Assembly: GCA_017303475.1 (NCBI GenBank)
Contig: JAFLBO010000004.1
Location: 179,196 to 243,195 of the forward strand
Length of the DNA stretch: 64,000 bases
Source of the DNA: Chitinophagales bacterium
GTDB taxonomy: Bacteria > Bacteroidota > Bacteroidia > Chitinophagales > Saprospiraceae
Reading direction: 5' to 3'
The number at the start of each line of letters is the position of its first letter. Position 1 is the stretch's first letter. Under the pieces are notes generated by a model. That model had not been told where the DNA came from and did no database searches. It was given only the letters and a program-made list of their open reading frames with translations. Positions 25,135 to 35,021 of the stretch are shown piece after piece. Made by a program: the position numbers and the translations under genes.

Positions 25135-28100
25135 TTGAAACACTTTTTGCCACATTTTATTCAGGAAAATTACCGCAATGGCATCATGCACGGAAGCCTG
25201 CAGGCCTGCACGATGTTTGTGGATTTGAGCGGATTTACCCGACTCACGGAGTCGCTTATGGCAAAAGGTCCGGAAGGCGCTGAAGAACTTTCCGACGTAC
25301 TCAACCACATTTTCCAACCCACCGTATCGCTGGTGTATCAGCAGGGCGGGTTTATTCCATACTTCGCAGGAGATAGCTTTACAGCCATTTTTCCCGGCGA
25401 ACGCAACGAGGCCGGGCATATCGTGGCCACCGTCAGGGCCATTTTATCCCGTTTTTCCCGGGAACAAAAAAGCGCCGATTCCATTCTTTCCGAACACAAT
25501 ATCGGCATCAAAGTGGGCCTTTCCGAGGGCATTGTGGAATGGGGCATTGTAGGGCAGCGCCGCAAAGGTTATTATTTCCAGGGGGCGCCCATTGACGGCT
25601 GCTCGCAGGCTCAAACCCGGGCCAATAGCCTGGAAGCCGTGTCCGATATCCATTTTCTCCGGCTCCTCAATCCCAGTCATTATGAAGCCAAAAGCCTGGG
25701 CGAGGGGTTTTTCAGTCTGAATCTCGACCACGAACAGGGCAGCCTGTTAACCCAGGAAATGCCCGCCCTGCCAACTCCGGACCCGGAAGTAACCGCGGCT
25801 TTTTTACCCAAAGAAATTATTGACAGCCTGCCCGCCGGCGAGTTCCGCAACGTGGTAAGCGTTTTTATCTCCTTCGATGGCATCCGATCGCACGAATCGC
25901 TGGACCATTTTGCCTCGATTGTGCTGGATCAAAGCGAAAACTTTGGCGGGTACTTCAAGGAAATTGATTTTGGCGACAAAGGCGGCGTGATGTTTTGCCT
26001 GTTTGGCGCGCCGGTTGCTTTTGAAAACAATACCGAACGCGCCCTGGAATTTATTGCCGCCGTTCGGGAAGATCTCTCCCAACTGACCGATCTGACCGGC
26101 GCCCGTTACCGCGTGGGTATGGCTTCCGGACAAGCCTTTACCGGCGTTATCGGGAGCAAGGAACGCTGCCAATACGCCGCCGTGGGCGCGCGCGTAAACC
26201 TGGGCGCCCGACTCATGATGCAGGCCGATTGGGGTGAGGTGCTGAGCGACGAAAATGTGTCGCGCAACCGAAATTTTAAATTCAGCTATCGCGGCGACGG
26301 TTATTTCAAAGGTTTTGAAAACAAGTTGCCCACCTATATGCTTACCGGCCGGAATCTGGCGGGTAAAGCCAGTTTTGCCGGCGATTGTTTTGGTCGGGCT
26401 ATGGAGTTGGAAAAACTCACCGCTTTTGCCCAGCCCCTGCACGAAAACAAATTTGCCGGCGTGGCCTATGTTTTTGGCGAAGCCGGTATCGGCAAGAGTC
26501 GCCTGAGCTACGAAGTGCGCCGAAGGCTGCGCGATTCCATGGCGGTGAGTTGGTTCAGCTGCGCCAGCGATCAGATTCTGCGCAAGCCCTTCAATCCGTT
26601 TATTTATTTCCTGAAAAACTACTTTGATCAGAGTCCGGAAAACACGCCAGAGCGCAACCGGGAGCTGTTTGAGCAGAATTTTCTGGAACTTCAATACGAA
26701 CTCACCGAAAACCGGCATCCGGAGGCGGATGCGGTGCGCCGGGAAATTGCCCGTACGCAAAGCGTGCTGGCAGCCATGGTGGGCATACAATACCCGGGTT
26801 CGCTCTGGGAACAACTGGATGCCCGCGGACGCTATCAGAACGGTCTGGCGGCCATGGCCAACCTGTTTGTGGCAGAATCATTGTTGCAACCTGTGGTGAT
26901 TGAACTGGAAGACGGGCACTGGTACGATGAAATGAGCCGCGAGTTTTTGTCGCAGTTCGCACGCAGGGCGCAATCATACCCGCTGTTGTTCCTGGCCACG
27001 AGCAGGTACGAAGACGACGGCTCCAAAAACTATGTTTTCAAGCTCAATTTGCTGGAAGAAATCGGCGCACCATTCTGTGAGGTAGACCTGAATTTCCTGC
27101 AAAACGACGATCTGAAAGCTTTTGCAGAAGCCCGTTTGGGCAATGAATTGCACCCGGATTTGTTTGAGCTGCTGCAGCGCATGACGCAGGGCAACCCCTT
27201 TTATGTGGAACAGATGGCCGAGTATTTCCGCGAGGCTAATTTGTTGAAAACCACCGATGAAGGCGTTTTGCAGCTCAAAAACGAAGACCTGCAGATAGCT
27301 GATTCCGTAAAAGAAATCATGATGGCGCGTATTGACCGCCTCAGTGGTTTGGTGAAAGAAACCGTGAAAGCTGCGGCCGTGATAGGCAGGGAATTTGAAT
27401 TGCCGGTTTTGTCGGCTGTAATGGCGAGGCAGGAAGATTTTATCCGCAAAAACGGAGACCTGGAAATGGTGCTCAAGGAGCAGATCCAGACAGCTGAAAA
27501 ATGGCAGGTTTGGTATGCCATGAATGAGTTGCGGTATATTTTCCGGCACTCATTGTTGCGTGAAGCGGCTTATGATATGCAATTGCGCACGCGCCTGCGC
27601 GAGCTGCACCAGCTTATTGCAGAGGCTATTGAGCAGTTGTACCCTAATTCAGAGGAGCGTTTTGTAGACCTTGCGTTCCACTATGAAGAGGCAGAAGACG
27701 AGAAAAAAACGAATAAATACCTGGAAAAAGCCGCCCGCTTTGCCCAGCGAAACTTCCAAAACCGGCAGGCGCTTCAGTTTTATGATAAACTGATTACCAA
27801 CCTCCTGAAAAAGGAAAAAGAAGGTAAAAAAATCATTCGCCTCATGCTGCGCAAAGGTTCGGTACACGAACTGGTAGGGCAGTGGGAAGAAGCGGAAAAA
27901 GATTACAGAATAGCGCTCAAACGCGCCCAAAACCTCAGCGACTGGAACCTGATGGGGCGTGCCAACCGCAGGCTGGGGCAATTGCGCATGTTGCGTGGCG
28001 ACTATACGGAGGCCAAAAAACACCTGGAAGTCTCTTCTACCTTCTTTGACTTTGCCAAGGATCAGGTGGGCACCGCCAAAACTTATGGCAATCTGGGTAC

Positions 28101-29172
28101 CCTGTTTTTCCGGCAGGGCAGTTATGAATCGGCAAAAAGCTGGTTCTCCAAGGCCATTGAGATCAACCGTGCCAGCGGTCGGGAAGCTGAGAATGCGACT
28201 ATTGTGGCTAATCTGGGCTTGATTTACATGAATCAGGGCCATTATGATGAAGGTATCCGTTGGCTGGAAGAACAGCTGGATATAGCTCAAAGAGCAGGCG
28301 ATAAGCAGGGTTTGACCACCTTGTACACCAATCTGGGTATTATTAACCTGGAAAAAGGCTCATTGGATTCAGCTCTGTTGTGTCTGGAACGAGGTTTGGC
28401 TTTGTCGGAAGAGCTGGGCAATAAATTGTTCATGACCATTTGTATTGGCTCCATTGGTTCGGTGTGGGAGAAAAAGGGCGATTACGCCAAGGCCATGCAA
28501 AACTTTGAACGCGACCTGCAGCTGGTGCGCGAACTGGGCGATAAACAAGGACTTGCTATTGCCTGTGGCCTCATTGGCGATCTGTTATCGCTTATGGGTG
28601 AATTTGACCAGGCGATTGAATATCTGGAGCAAAATCTGGCGCTTAGTCGGGAGTTGAATTACAAAAAAGGCATTGCCAAGGCCCTCAATACATTGGGGGA
28701 TACCTGGTACTATAAGGGTGATTATCAGCGCAGTATCAGCTATTACAACGAGGCCATTGATTATGCCCGGGAAATGGGCAACCGACTTGTGTTGGGCTAT
28801 TCGCTGATTGAAAAAGGTTTGGTGCACGTGCAGGCCGGCGAGGTGGCCATGGCACGGCAATATGTGGAAGAGGGGCGGGATATAGCCCTGGCTTTGGGTA
28901 ATGCGGAGTTGACATTTGGCGCCAATATCCTTCGGGCGCAGGTAATTATTGCAGAAGGCAACCGGGCGGAGGCACAGCGGCAATTGCAGCAATTGCTGGG
29001 CATGGTGCGCACCGAACGCGAAGAGGCTGCTGTGCATTTTGAACTGCGCAGGGTGGCAGATAACCCCACTCCGCACCACCTCCGGGCACAGGCATTGTAC
29101 CGTCAGATGTACGCCAGAACCCCGCATTTTGTGTTCAAGATGCGGCTTGAAGAGCTCGACGCAAAGAATTAA
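25135..29172 (+). CDS. Soluble-adenylyl-cyclase-like protein: two cyclase domains, AAA ATPase, TPR repeats
   Basis: 1345 residues starting at TTG 25135. That start is chosen because FLPHFIQENYRNG precedes the cyclase core in relatives; the next ATG (25186) would cut into it. Cyclase domain C1 (about 20-200) has both metal-binding Asp residues, D30 in FVDLSGFT and D80 in FAGDSF. C2 (about 238-400) lacks those but keeps Asn and Arg in VGARVNLGARLM, the transition-state residues. A P-loop ATPase follows (GEAGIGKSRL, about 450), then about a dozen tetratricopeptide repeats (about 835-1290). This order matches the ADCY10/sAC architecture, in which C1 and C2 together form one site. It probably makes cAMP in response to a cytoplasmic cue; a regulatory, non-cyclising role is the alternative. 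Confidence 0.87.
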   Translation: MKHFLPHFIQENYRNGIMHGSLQACTMFVDLSGFTRLTESLMAKGPEGAEELSDVLNHIFQPTVSLVYQQGGFIPYFAGDSFTAIFPGERNEAGHIVATVRAILSRFSREQKSADSILSEHNIGIKVGLSEGIVEWGIVGQRRKGYYFQGAPIDGCSQAQTRANSLEAVSDIHFLRLLNPSHYEAKSLGEGFFSLNLDHEQGSLLTQEMPALPTPDPEVTAAFLPKEIIDSLPAGEFRNVVSVFISFDGIRSHESLDHFASIVLDQSENFGGYFKEIDFGDKGGVMFCLFGAPVAFENNTERALEFIAAVREDLSQLTDLTGARYRVGMASGQAFTGVIGSKERCQYAAVGARVNLGARLMMQADWGEVLSDENVSRNRNFKFSYRGDGYFKGFENKLPTYMLTGRNLAGKASFAGDCFGRAMELEKLTAFAQPLHENKFAGVAYVFGEAGIGKSRLSYEVRRRLRDSMAVSWFSCASDQILRKPFNPFIYFLKNYFDQSPENTPERNRELFEQNFLELQYELTENRHPEADAVRREIARTQSVLAAMVGIQYPGSLWEQLDARGRYQNGLAAMANLFVAESLLQPVVIELEDGHWYDEMSREFLSQFARRAQSYPLLFLATSRYEDDGSKNYVFKLNLLEEIGAPFCEVDLNFLQNDDLKAFAEARLGNELHPDLFELLQRMTQGNPFYVEQMAEYFREANLLKTTDEGVLQLKNEDLQIADSVKEIMMARIDRLSGLVKETVKAAAVIGREFELPVLSAVMARQEDFIRKNGDLEMVLKEQIQTAEKWQVWYAMNELRYIFRHSLLREAAYDMQLRTRLRELHQLIAEAIEQLYPNSEERFVDLAFHYEEAEDEKKTNKYLEKAARFAQRNFQNRQALQFYDKLITNLLKKEKEGKKIIRLMLRKGSVHELVGQWEEAEKDYRIALKRAQNLSDWNLMGRANRRLGQLRMLRGDYTEAKKHLEVSSTFFDFAKDQVGTAKTYGNLGTLFFRQGSYESAKSWFSKAIEINRASGREAENATIVANLGLIYMNQGHYDEGIRWLEEQLDIAQRAGDKQGLTTLYTNLGIINLEKGSLDSALLCLERGLALSEELGNKLFMTICIGSIGSVWEKKGDYAKAMQNFERDLQLVRELGDKQGLAIACGLIGDLLSLMGEFDQAIEYLEQNLALSRELNYKKGIAKALNTLGDTWYYKGDYQRSISYYNEAIDYAREMGNRLVLGYSLIEKGLVHVQAGEVAMARQYVEEGRDIALALGNAELTFGANILRAQVIIAEGNRAEAQRQLQQLLGMVRTEREEAAVHFELRRVADNPTPHHLRAQALYRQMYARTPHFVFKMRLEELDAKN

Positions 29173-29177
29173 ACACA

Positions 29178-29337
29178 GAGGCTGTCTAAAGTTTTTTCAA
29201 TGATTACCTTTTGTGTCTTTTGAGCTACGACTTCGTTAAATTTTTCGCCGTAGCTTCCGGCTATGGCTGCAAAATTTGCCTTGTCTCGCTTCAAAATACA
29301 CTGAAAGTTAAATCATTAAAAAACTTTAGACAGCCTC
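29178..29337. mobile_element. 160-bp MITE-like element with 20-bp terminal inverted repeats
   Basis: The ends GAGGCTGTCTAAAGTTTTTT (29178-29197) and its complement (29318-29337) are perfect inverted repeats; similarity continues for several bases with one indel. The GAGGCTGTC start resembles the terminal repeats of IS1182/IS5-type transposons. No coding frame lies inside, so it would need a transposase in trans. No target-site duplication is evident. It lies between the cyclase/TPR gene and the pseudouridine synthase gene. Confidence 0.65.
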
Positions 29338-29439
29338 GTAAAATAATGAATGCGGATCGTGGGTGTTACCGGGAAAAACCGGAAATTTGTGCCCCAGTCC
29401 AAATGAACAGATATTCAAAACCAATAATTACCGCTTTAA

Positions 29440-31011
29440 ATGGAAGAAGAAAAAAAGCGCCGTCCTCGTCTTACCAGGCCGGATGGGGATTCCTCGCTGG
29501 AAGAGCGTAAGAAATCCGAACACAATGATGACCCATTTGCCGAACCATTTGACAAACCAACGGAACGTCCCGACCGCGGCAGTTACGAGCGCAAGCCGTG
29601 GCAGGATCGCAATCAAGGCGGTGGTGGTGGTTATGAACGCAAGCCATGGCAAGACCGCAATCAAGGCGGTCAGGGTGGCGGCGGCTACGAACGCAAGCCA
29701 TGGCAAGACCGAAATCAAGGCGGTCAGGGTGGCGGCGGCTACGAACGCAAACCATGGCAAGACCGCAATCAAGGCGGTCAGGGTGGTGGCGGTTACGAGC
29801 GCAAGCCTTGGCAAGACCGCAATCAAGGCGGTGATCAGGGCGGCGAACGCAGGCCCTGGCAGGATCGCAATCAAGGCGGCGGCGGTGGTTATGAACGCAA
29901 ACCATGGCAAGACCGCAATCAGGGCGGCGGCGGCGGTTACGAACGTAAGCCATGGCAAGACCGCGGACAAGGCGGTGGAGGCCAGGGCGGCGAACGCAGG
30001 CCTTGGCAAGACCGCAATCAGGGTGAGGGCGGCGAACGCAGACCCTGGCAGGATCGCGGACAAGGCGGTGGCGGCGGCTACGAACGCAGGCCATACCAAC
30101 AACGCGGTGGCGGTGGTGGCGGCGGTTTCCGCAAACCATTTGGCCAGCGCAACAACTTCCGCAACAAGAACGAATTTTATGTAGAACGCAAGCCGAAACC
30201 CGATCTTCCAACCGGCGAAGGCATGCCTCTGAATAAATACCTGGCACACTGTGGCCTTTCATCACGCCGTAAAGCAGTTGAATTTGTGGAAGGCGGCAAA
30301 GTAACCGTGAACGGTGAAGTAAAGCTGGAGCCATTCTACCGTGTTCAGGCCGGCGATGTGGTGATGTGCGACGGACAGCCAATGAAAGTGCAGGAGCGCA
30401 TGGTGTACGTGTTGCTCAACAAACCGAAAAACGTAATTACCACCACCGATGATGACCGTGGACGTCCAACGGTGCTGGATATTGTGGACCCGAACTTCCC
30501 CGAGCGTTTGTTCCCGGTTGGACGTCTGGACCGCGATACTACAGGTTTGATACTGCTGACCAACGACGGCGATCTGGCTCAAAAACTCACGCACCCGAGC
30601 TATTCTGTTCAGAAGCAATACCGCGTTGGTTTGCGCAGAGGACTTACTCAGGAAGACCTGGAGCATATTGAGCGCGGAGTAATGCTCGACGATGGTTTGA
30701 TGGAAGTGAACTGGATTCGTTTCTCGGAAGACCATCCGGAGCGCGATATTGTAGAGCTGGAAATCAGTTCCGGCAGAAACCGTGTGGTACGCCGCATTTT
30801 TGAAACGTTGGGGTATGAAATCTTCAAACTCGACCGTTTCTATTTTGCCGGCCTGACCAAAAAAGACCTGGAGCGCGGCAAGTTCCGCGAACTGACCCAG
30901 CGCGAGGTGATGATGCTCAAGCATTTCACCGGGCACCCCTCCACCGCCAAGAAAAAACGGCCTTCAGAGGACATGCCAGATATGGAAGACGACGCACCGG
31001 AAATTGGATAA
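29440..31011 (+). CDS. rRNA pseudouridine synthase (RsuA/RluB family) with repetitive disordered N-terminus
   Basis: 523 residues. Residues about 45-245 are a low-complexity tract of ten tandem units of the form YERKPWQDRNQGG with variable Gly runs and a diverged eleventh, plausibly a disordered RNA-binding tail. The S4 domain follows (about 265-310: MPLNKYLAHCGLSSRRKA). The synthase domain (about 320-500) has LLNKPKNVI and the catalytic Asp in VGRLDRDTTGLILLTNDG. It converts a uridine in ribosomal RNA to pseudouridine. RluB-like rather than RluE-like is favoured by the S4 domain, but the target position cannot be told. A hairpin follows the stop. Confidence 0.92.
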   Translation: MEEEKKRRPRLTRPDGDSSLEERKKSEHNDDPFAEPFDKPTERPDRGSYERKPWQDRNQGGGGGYERKPWQDRNQGGQGGGGYERKPWQDRNQGGQGGGGYERKPWQDRNQGGQGGGGYERKPWQDRNQGGDQGGERRPWQDRNQGGGGGYERKPWQDRNQGGGGGYERKPWQDRGQGGGGQGGERRPWQDRNQGEGGERRPWQDRGQGGGGGYERRPYQQRGGGGGGGFRKPFGQRNNFRNKNEFYVERKPKPDLPTGEGMPLNKYLAHCGLSSRRKAVEFVEGGKVTVNGEVKLEPFYRVQAGDVVMCDGQPMKVQERMVYVLLNKPKNVITTTDDDRGRPTVLDIVDPNFPERLFPVGRLDRDTTGLILLTNDGDLAQKLTHPSYSVQKQYRVGLRRGLTQEDLEHIERGVMLDDGLMEVNWIRFSEDHPERDIVELEISSGRNRVVRRIFETLGYEIFKLDRFYFAGLTKKDLERGKFRELTQREVMMLKHFTGHPSTAKKKRPSEDMPDMEDDAPEIG

Positions 31012-31040
31012 CTGATTCCCGGCATAGTATAACAAACAAC

Positions 31041-31077
31041 GAAAGGATACAAAAGCTACTGACTTTTGTGTCCTTTC
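31041..31077 (+). terminator. Hairpin terminator after the pseudouridine synthase gene
   Basis: A 15-pair stem (GAAAGGATACAAAAG with CTTTTGTGTCCTTTC, one T-G pair) and a 7-base loop, 30 bases after the stop codon. The T run after it is weak (CTGTTTA). Confidence 0.65.
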
Positions 31078-31111
31078 CTGTTTAGAAGGCAATAAGGTTG
31101 CGAAGGCGCGA

Positions 31112-31281
31112 AAACACAAAGGCACGAAGAATTCTTTTCTTAGTGCCCTAAGTGTCTTAGTGGTAAACATTCGCGCTCTTCGCGTACTTCGCGGTGAAAC
31201 ACAAAGGCACGAAGAATTCTTTTCTTAGTGCCCTAAGTGTCTTAGTGGTAAACTTTCGCGCTCTTCGCGTACTTCGCGCTG
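31112..31281. repeat. Two tandem copies of an 85-bp repeat
   Basis: Copies at 31112-31196 and 31197-31281 differ at only a few bases. Each contains GGCACGAAGAATTC, CTTAGTGCCCTAAGTGTCTT and TTCGCGTACTTCGCG. The same period is found in the array at 33158-33497. Confidence 0.9.
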
Positions 31282-31305
31282 AAACACAACTCAAATTCTC
31301 AACTT

Positions 31306-31902
31306 ATGAAATCAATCTTCAGCTTTTTGTTCGTTGTCCTCTTTTTTTCCAGTTTGCAGGCTCAGATGTCGGACGGGTTCCGATTTGGGTTGAAACTTGG
31401 CGTAAATGGCTCCAATGTGTATGATGATGCCAATGCGGCGGATATCAAAAAGCGTGTGGGCGTTACGGGAGGTATTTTTGCGCAGTTACCGCTGGGTGGC
31501 AAACGTCTGAGTTTGCGTCCGGAGCTTTTGTTTACCACAAAAGGGGCTGCGTATGATTATTTGAATAACAAGAATCCGGATATCAAGATCAACTACCTGG
31601 AATTGCCTTTGTCGCTGGAATACCACCTGTTTGGAGTGGTGAATCTGCATGCAGGCGGTTATGCCTCTCTGTTGGCTTCTGGGGATGGAGATGTGAGCGG
31701 TGTGCCGGGGCAGTTGGAAAAAACCAGTTTTGAAGATTTCGATTTTGGCTGGCATGTGGGTACCGGACTGGATATTGGCGGTTTGGGATTGCATTTTCGT
31801 ATTTCCAGGGGTTTGAAAAATGTGGGTAATCAATCTGCCAGTGCCTTGTTGGGCGATTTGAAGAATTCCGCCTGGGCACTGACACTATCTTACGGTTTTT
31901 AA
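31306..31902 (+). CDS. PorT-like outer-membrane beta-barrel protein
   Basis: 198 residues. The signal peptide is residues 1-20 (FFSSLQAQ). The mature part shows the pattern of an eight-stranded barrel: FRFGLKLGVNGSNVY at the start, LSLRPELLFTTKGA and YLELPLSLEYHLFGVVNLHAG in the middle, and WALTLSYGF as the C-terminal strand. Proteins of the PorT/OMP_b-brl_2 type have diverse or unknown roles. Its stop overlaps the start of the next gene by one base (TAATG), so the two are coupled. Two 85-bp repeats lie just upstream. Confidence 0.85.
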   Translation: MKSIFSFLFVVLFFSSLQAQMSDGFRFGLKLGVNGSNVYDDANAADIKKRVGVTGGIFAQLPLGGKRLSLRPELLFTTKGAAYDYLNNKNPDIKINYLELPLSLEYHLFGVVNLHAGGYASLLASGDGDVSGVPGQLEKTSFEDFDFGWHVGTGLDIGGLGLHFRISRGLKNVGNQSASALLGDLKNSAWALTLSYGF

Positions 31903-32369
31903 TGGAAAAAATCTATGCATTTGACGCCGTATTGAAGGCTGTGGAAGGCAATCAGGCTATGTCTGTAGACTTTCCGTACGATGTGTTTGAACTGTTTGGC
32001 GTACGCGGGCAGGTGAAGGTTAAGGTTACTTACGATGGTGTGCCTTACCGCGGGAGTATGGTCAAAATGGGCGGTGATTGTCATTGGCTGCTGGTGCGCA
32101 AAGACATCCGCAAACTCATTGGCAAAAATCCGGGCGATACGGTGCACGTCACCGTTCAGCGGGATACCGAGGAACGCATCGTGGAGGCGCCGGAAGATTT
32201 GCAGGCATTATTTGAGCAGCATCCTGAGGCCAAGTCGTATTACGATACCCTTTCCTACACCCACCGGAAAGAATATGTACAATGGATCAACGAAGCCAAG
32301 CGGCCGGAAACCCGGCAAAACAGGCTACTCAAAACCATAGAAATGCTGATGGCGAAGACAAAAAGGTAG
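31902..32369 (+). CDS. YdeI/OmdA-type protein with DUF1905 domain
   Basis: 155 residues. The N-terminal DUF1905 domain (about 1-95) is a small beta barrel, with PYRGSMVKMGGDCHWLLV and GKNPGDTVHVTV. The C-terminal part (about 105-155) is the YdeI motif, with SYTHRKEYVQWINEAKRPET. YdeI-family proteins have been linked to resistance to cationic peptides and bacteriocins, but the mechanism is unknown. Its ATG overlaps the stop of the barrel gene, suggesting they are made together. Confidence 0.9.
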   Translation: MEKIYAFDAVLKAVEGNQAMSVDFPYDVFELFGVRGQVKVKVTYDGVPYRGSMVKMGGDCHWLLVRKDIRKLIGKNPGDTVHVTVQRDTEERIVEAPEDLQALFEQHPEAKSYYDTLSYTHRKEYVQWINEAKRPETRQNRLLKTIEMLMAKTKR

Positions 32370-32492
32370 CGCAAAGGCGCGAAGACACAAAGACACAAAG
32401 GCGCTAAGGCGCGAAGACATATGATCTTAGTGTTCTTAGTGCCTTCGTGGTATCCCTTCGCGCTCTTTGCGCTCTTCGCGGTGAAACCCACA
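32370..32492. repeat. Imperfect inverted repeat of GGCGCGAAGACAC and TTAGTGCCTTCG words
   Basis: The left half reiterates GGCGCGAAGACACAAAG-like words, and the right half answers with CTTAGTGTTCTTAGTGCC and CGCTCTTTGCGCTCTTCGCG. It fills the gap before the FAH-family gene. Confidence 0.7.
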
Positions 32493-32515
32493 ATCCCACA
32501 CTCAAACACTCATCA

Positions 32516-33127
32516 ATGAAGATTTTTTGCATCGGGCGCAATTATGTAGACCACGCCAAGGAGTTGAACAATCCGGTTCCTTCCGAGCCGTTGGTGTTTA
32601 TGAAGCCCAATACGGCGCTTTTACTGGCTAACCGGCCGTTTTATTTTCCGGATTTTACCAAAGACCTCCACTATGAGGGCGAAATTGTGCTTCGGATTTG
32701 CAAAAACGGGCGCTCTGTGCAGCCAGAATTTGCCTCCCGGTATTACGATGCTGTGGCGTTCGGGATTGACTTTACCGCCCGGGATCTGCAAGACAAGTTA
32801 AAGGCCAAGGGACAGCCATGGGAAATTGCCAAAGGTTTTGACCGCTCAGGTCCGCTCAGCACCTTTATTCCACTGGAAAACCTGAAAAACCCGCAGGATA
32901 TTCATTTTCAGCTGCATAAAAACGGAGAACTCGTGCAGGACGGTCATACCCGCGACATGATTTTTCAATTCGACACCCTGATTGTACACTTGTCAAAGTA
33001 TTTCACCATTCAAAAAGGAGATTACATCTTCACCGGAACCCCCGCCGGCGTTGGGCCGGTGCAGATAGGCGATGTGCTGGAAGGATTTATTGAAGGGGAA
33101 AAGATGCTGCATTGTGCTATAAAATGA
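32516..33127 (+). CDS. Fumarylacetoacetate hydrolase family protein (FAHD1-like)
   Basis: 203 residues. I chose ATG 32516 (MKIFCIGRNYVDHAKEL) over an upstream in-frame ATG 32447 because only the shorter form begins at the conserved family start and the longer one runs through repeat DNA. The metal ligands are in HYEGEIVLRI (Glu pair) and GIDFTARDLQ (Asp), with KGFDRSGP forming the active-site lid and IFTGTPAGVGPV near the end. Relatives act as acylpyruvases, oxaloacetate decarboxylases or oxaloacetate tautomerases. It stands in plus orientation between two repeat arrays. Confidence 0.92.
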   Translation: MKIFCIGRNYVDHAKELNNPVPSEPLVFMKPNTALLLANRPFYFPDFTKDLHYEGEIVLRICKNGRSVQPEFASRYYDAVAFGIDFTARDLQDKLKAKGQPWEIAKGFDRSGPLSTFIPLENLKNPQDIHFQLHKNGELVQDGHTRDMIFQFDTLIVHLSKYFTIQKGDYIFTGTPAGVGPVQIGDVLEGFIEGEKMLHCAIK

Positions 33128-33157
33128 GTGTACAGTTTCTACATTTGCGTTTGAAGA

Positions 33158-33497
33158 CCACTTAACCACTTAGGCACTAAGGACACGGAGAACAGGTTGT
33201 CTTATCCTTAGTGCCCTTAGTGCCTCAGTGGTGAAAAAAAGCCCACTTAACCACTTAGGCACTAAGAACACGGAGAACAGGTTGCCTTATCCTTAGTGCC
33301 CTTAGTGCCTTAGTGGTGAAAAAAAGCCCACTTAACCACTTAGGCACTAAGAACACGGAGAACAGGTTGTCTTATCCTTGGTGCCCTTAGTGCCTCAGTG
33401 GTGAAAAAAAGCCCACTTAACCACTTAGGCACTAAGAACACGGAGAACAGGTTGCCTTATCCTTAGTGCCCTTAGTGCCTTAGTGGTGAAAATAGCC
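33158..33497. repeat. Four tandem copies of an 85-bp self-complementary repeat
   Basis: Copies begin at 33158, 33243, 33328 and 33413. Each starts CCACTTAACCACTTAGGCAC, carries a central GAACAGGTTG, and ends CCTTAGTGCCTCAGTGG or a close variant. The two halves of each unit are complementary, so every unit can fold as a hairpin of about 25 pairs with mismatches. Copies differ at a few positions, with odd and even copies more alike. The array lies directly upstream of enolase. There is no unique spacer, so this is not a CRISPR. Confidence 0.95.
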
Positions 33498-33531
33498 CAC
33501 CAACATAAACCCAAAAACACACCAAAACTAA

Positions 33532-34827
<1,296 letters not shown>

Positions 34828-34840
34828 GTTTGGGGATTTG

Positions 34841-35021
34841 AGACATTTAGGGGGCATTTAAGAGACATTTAGGTCATTTAGGTCATTTTTGAGGTCATTT
34901 GGGTCATTGGGGATATTAACCAGTGATTCAGGTGGTTCAAAAATGGCCTTTTTTTGTTCATCCCGATTCTCGGGATGACAATCCACGTTGAACTTATTCT
35001 CCCAAATGCCCCCTAAATGAC
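34841..35021. repeat. Inverted repeat of TTAGGTCATTTAGG words with a CATCCCGA hairpin inside
   Basis: GACATTTAGGGGGCATTT near 34841-34860 is inverted at 35002-35021, and TTAGGTCATTTAGGTCATTT words lie between. CATCCCGA/TCGGGATG (34959-34977) is a perfect 8-pair hairpin with a 3-base loop. It separates the convergent enolase and small membrane protein genes. Confidence 0.7.

Noticed and set aside
25804..26814. 336-codon frame opposite the cyclase/TPR gene
   Set aside because: It is opposite well-conserved cyclase and P-loop motifs, and its translation has no recognisable features.
29363..30382. Three overlapping frames (one plus, two minus) of 273-303 codons across the RNG/GGY repeats
   Set aside because: A tandem repeat without stops in one frame tends to be open in others too. 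Only the frame leading into the S4 and synthase domains is real.
33158..33497. Possible CRISPR array
   Set aside because: The 85-bp units abut each other with no unique spacers, and no cas genes are in the window.
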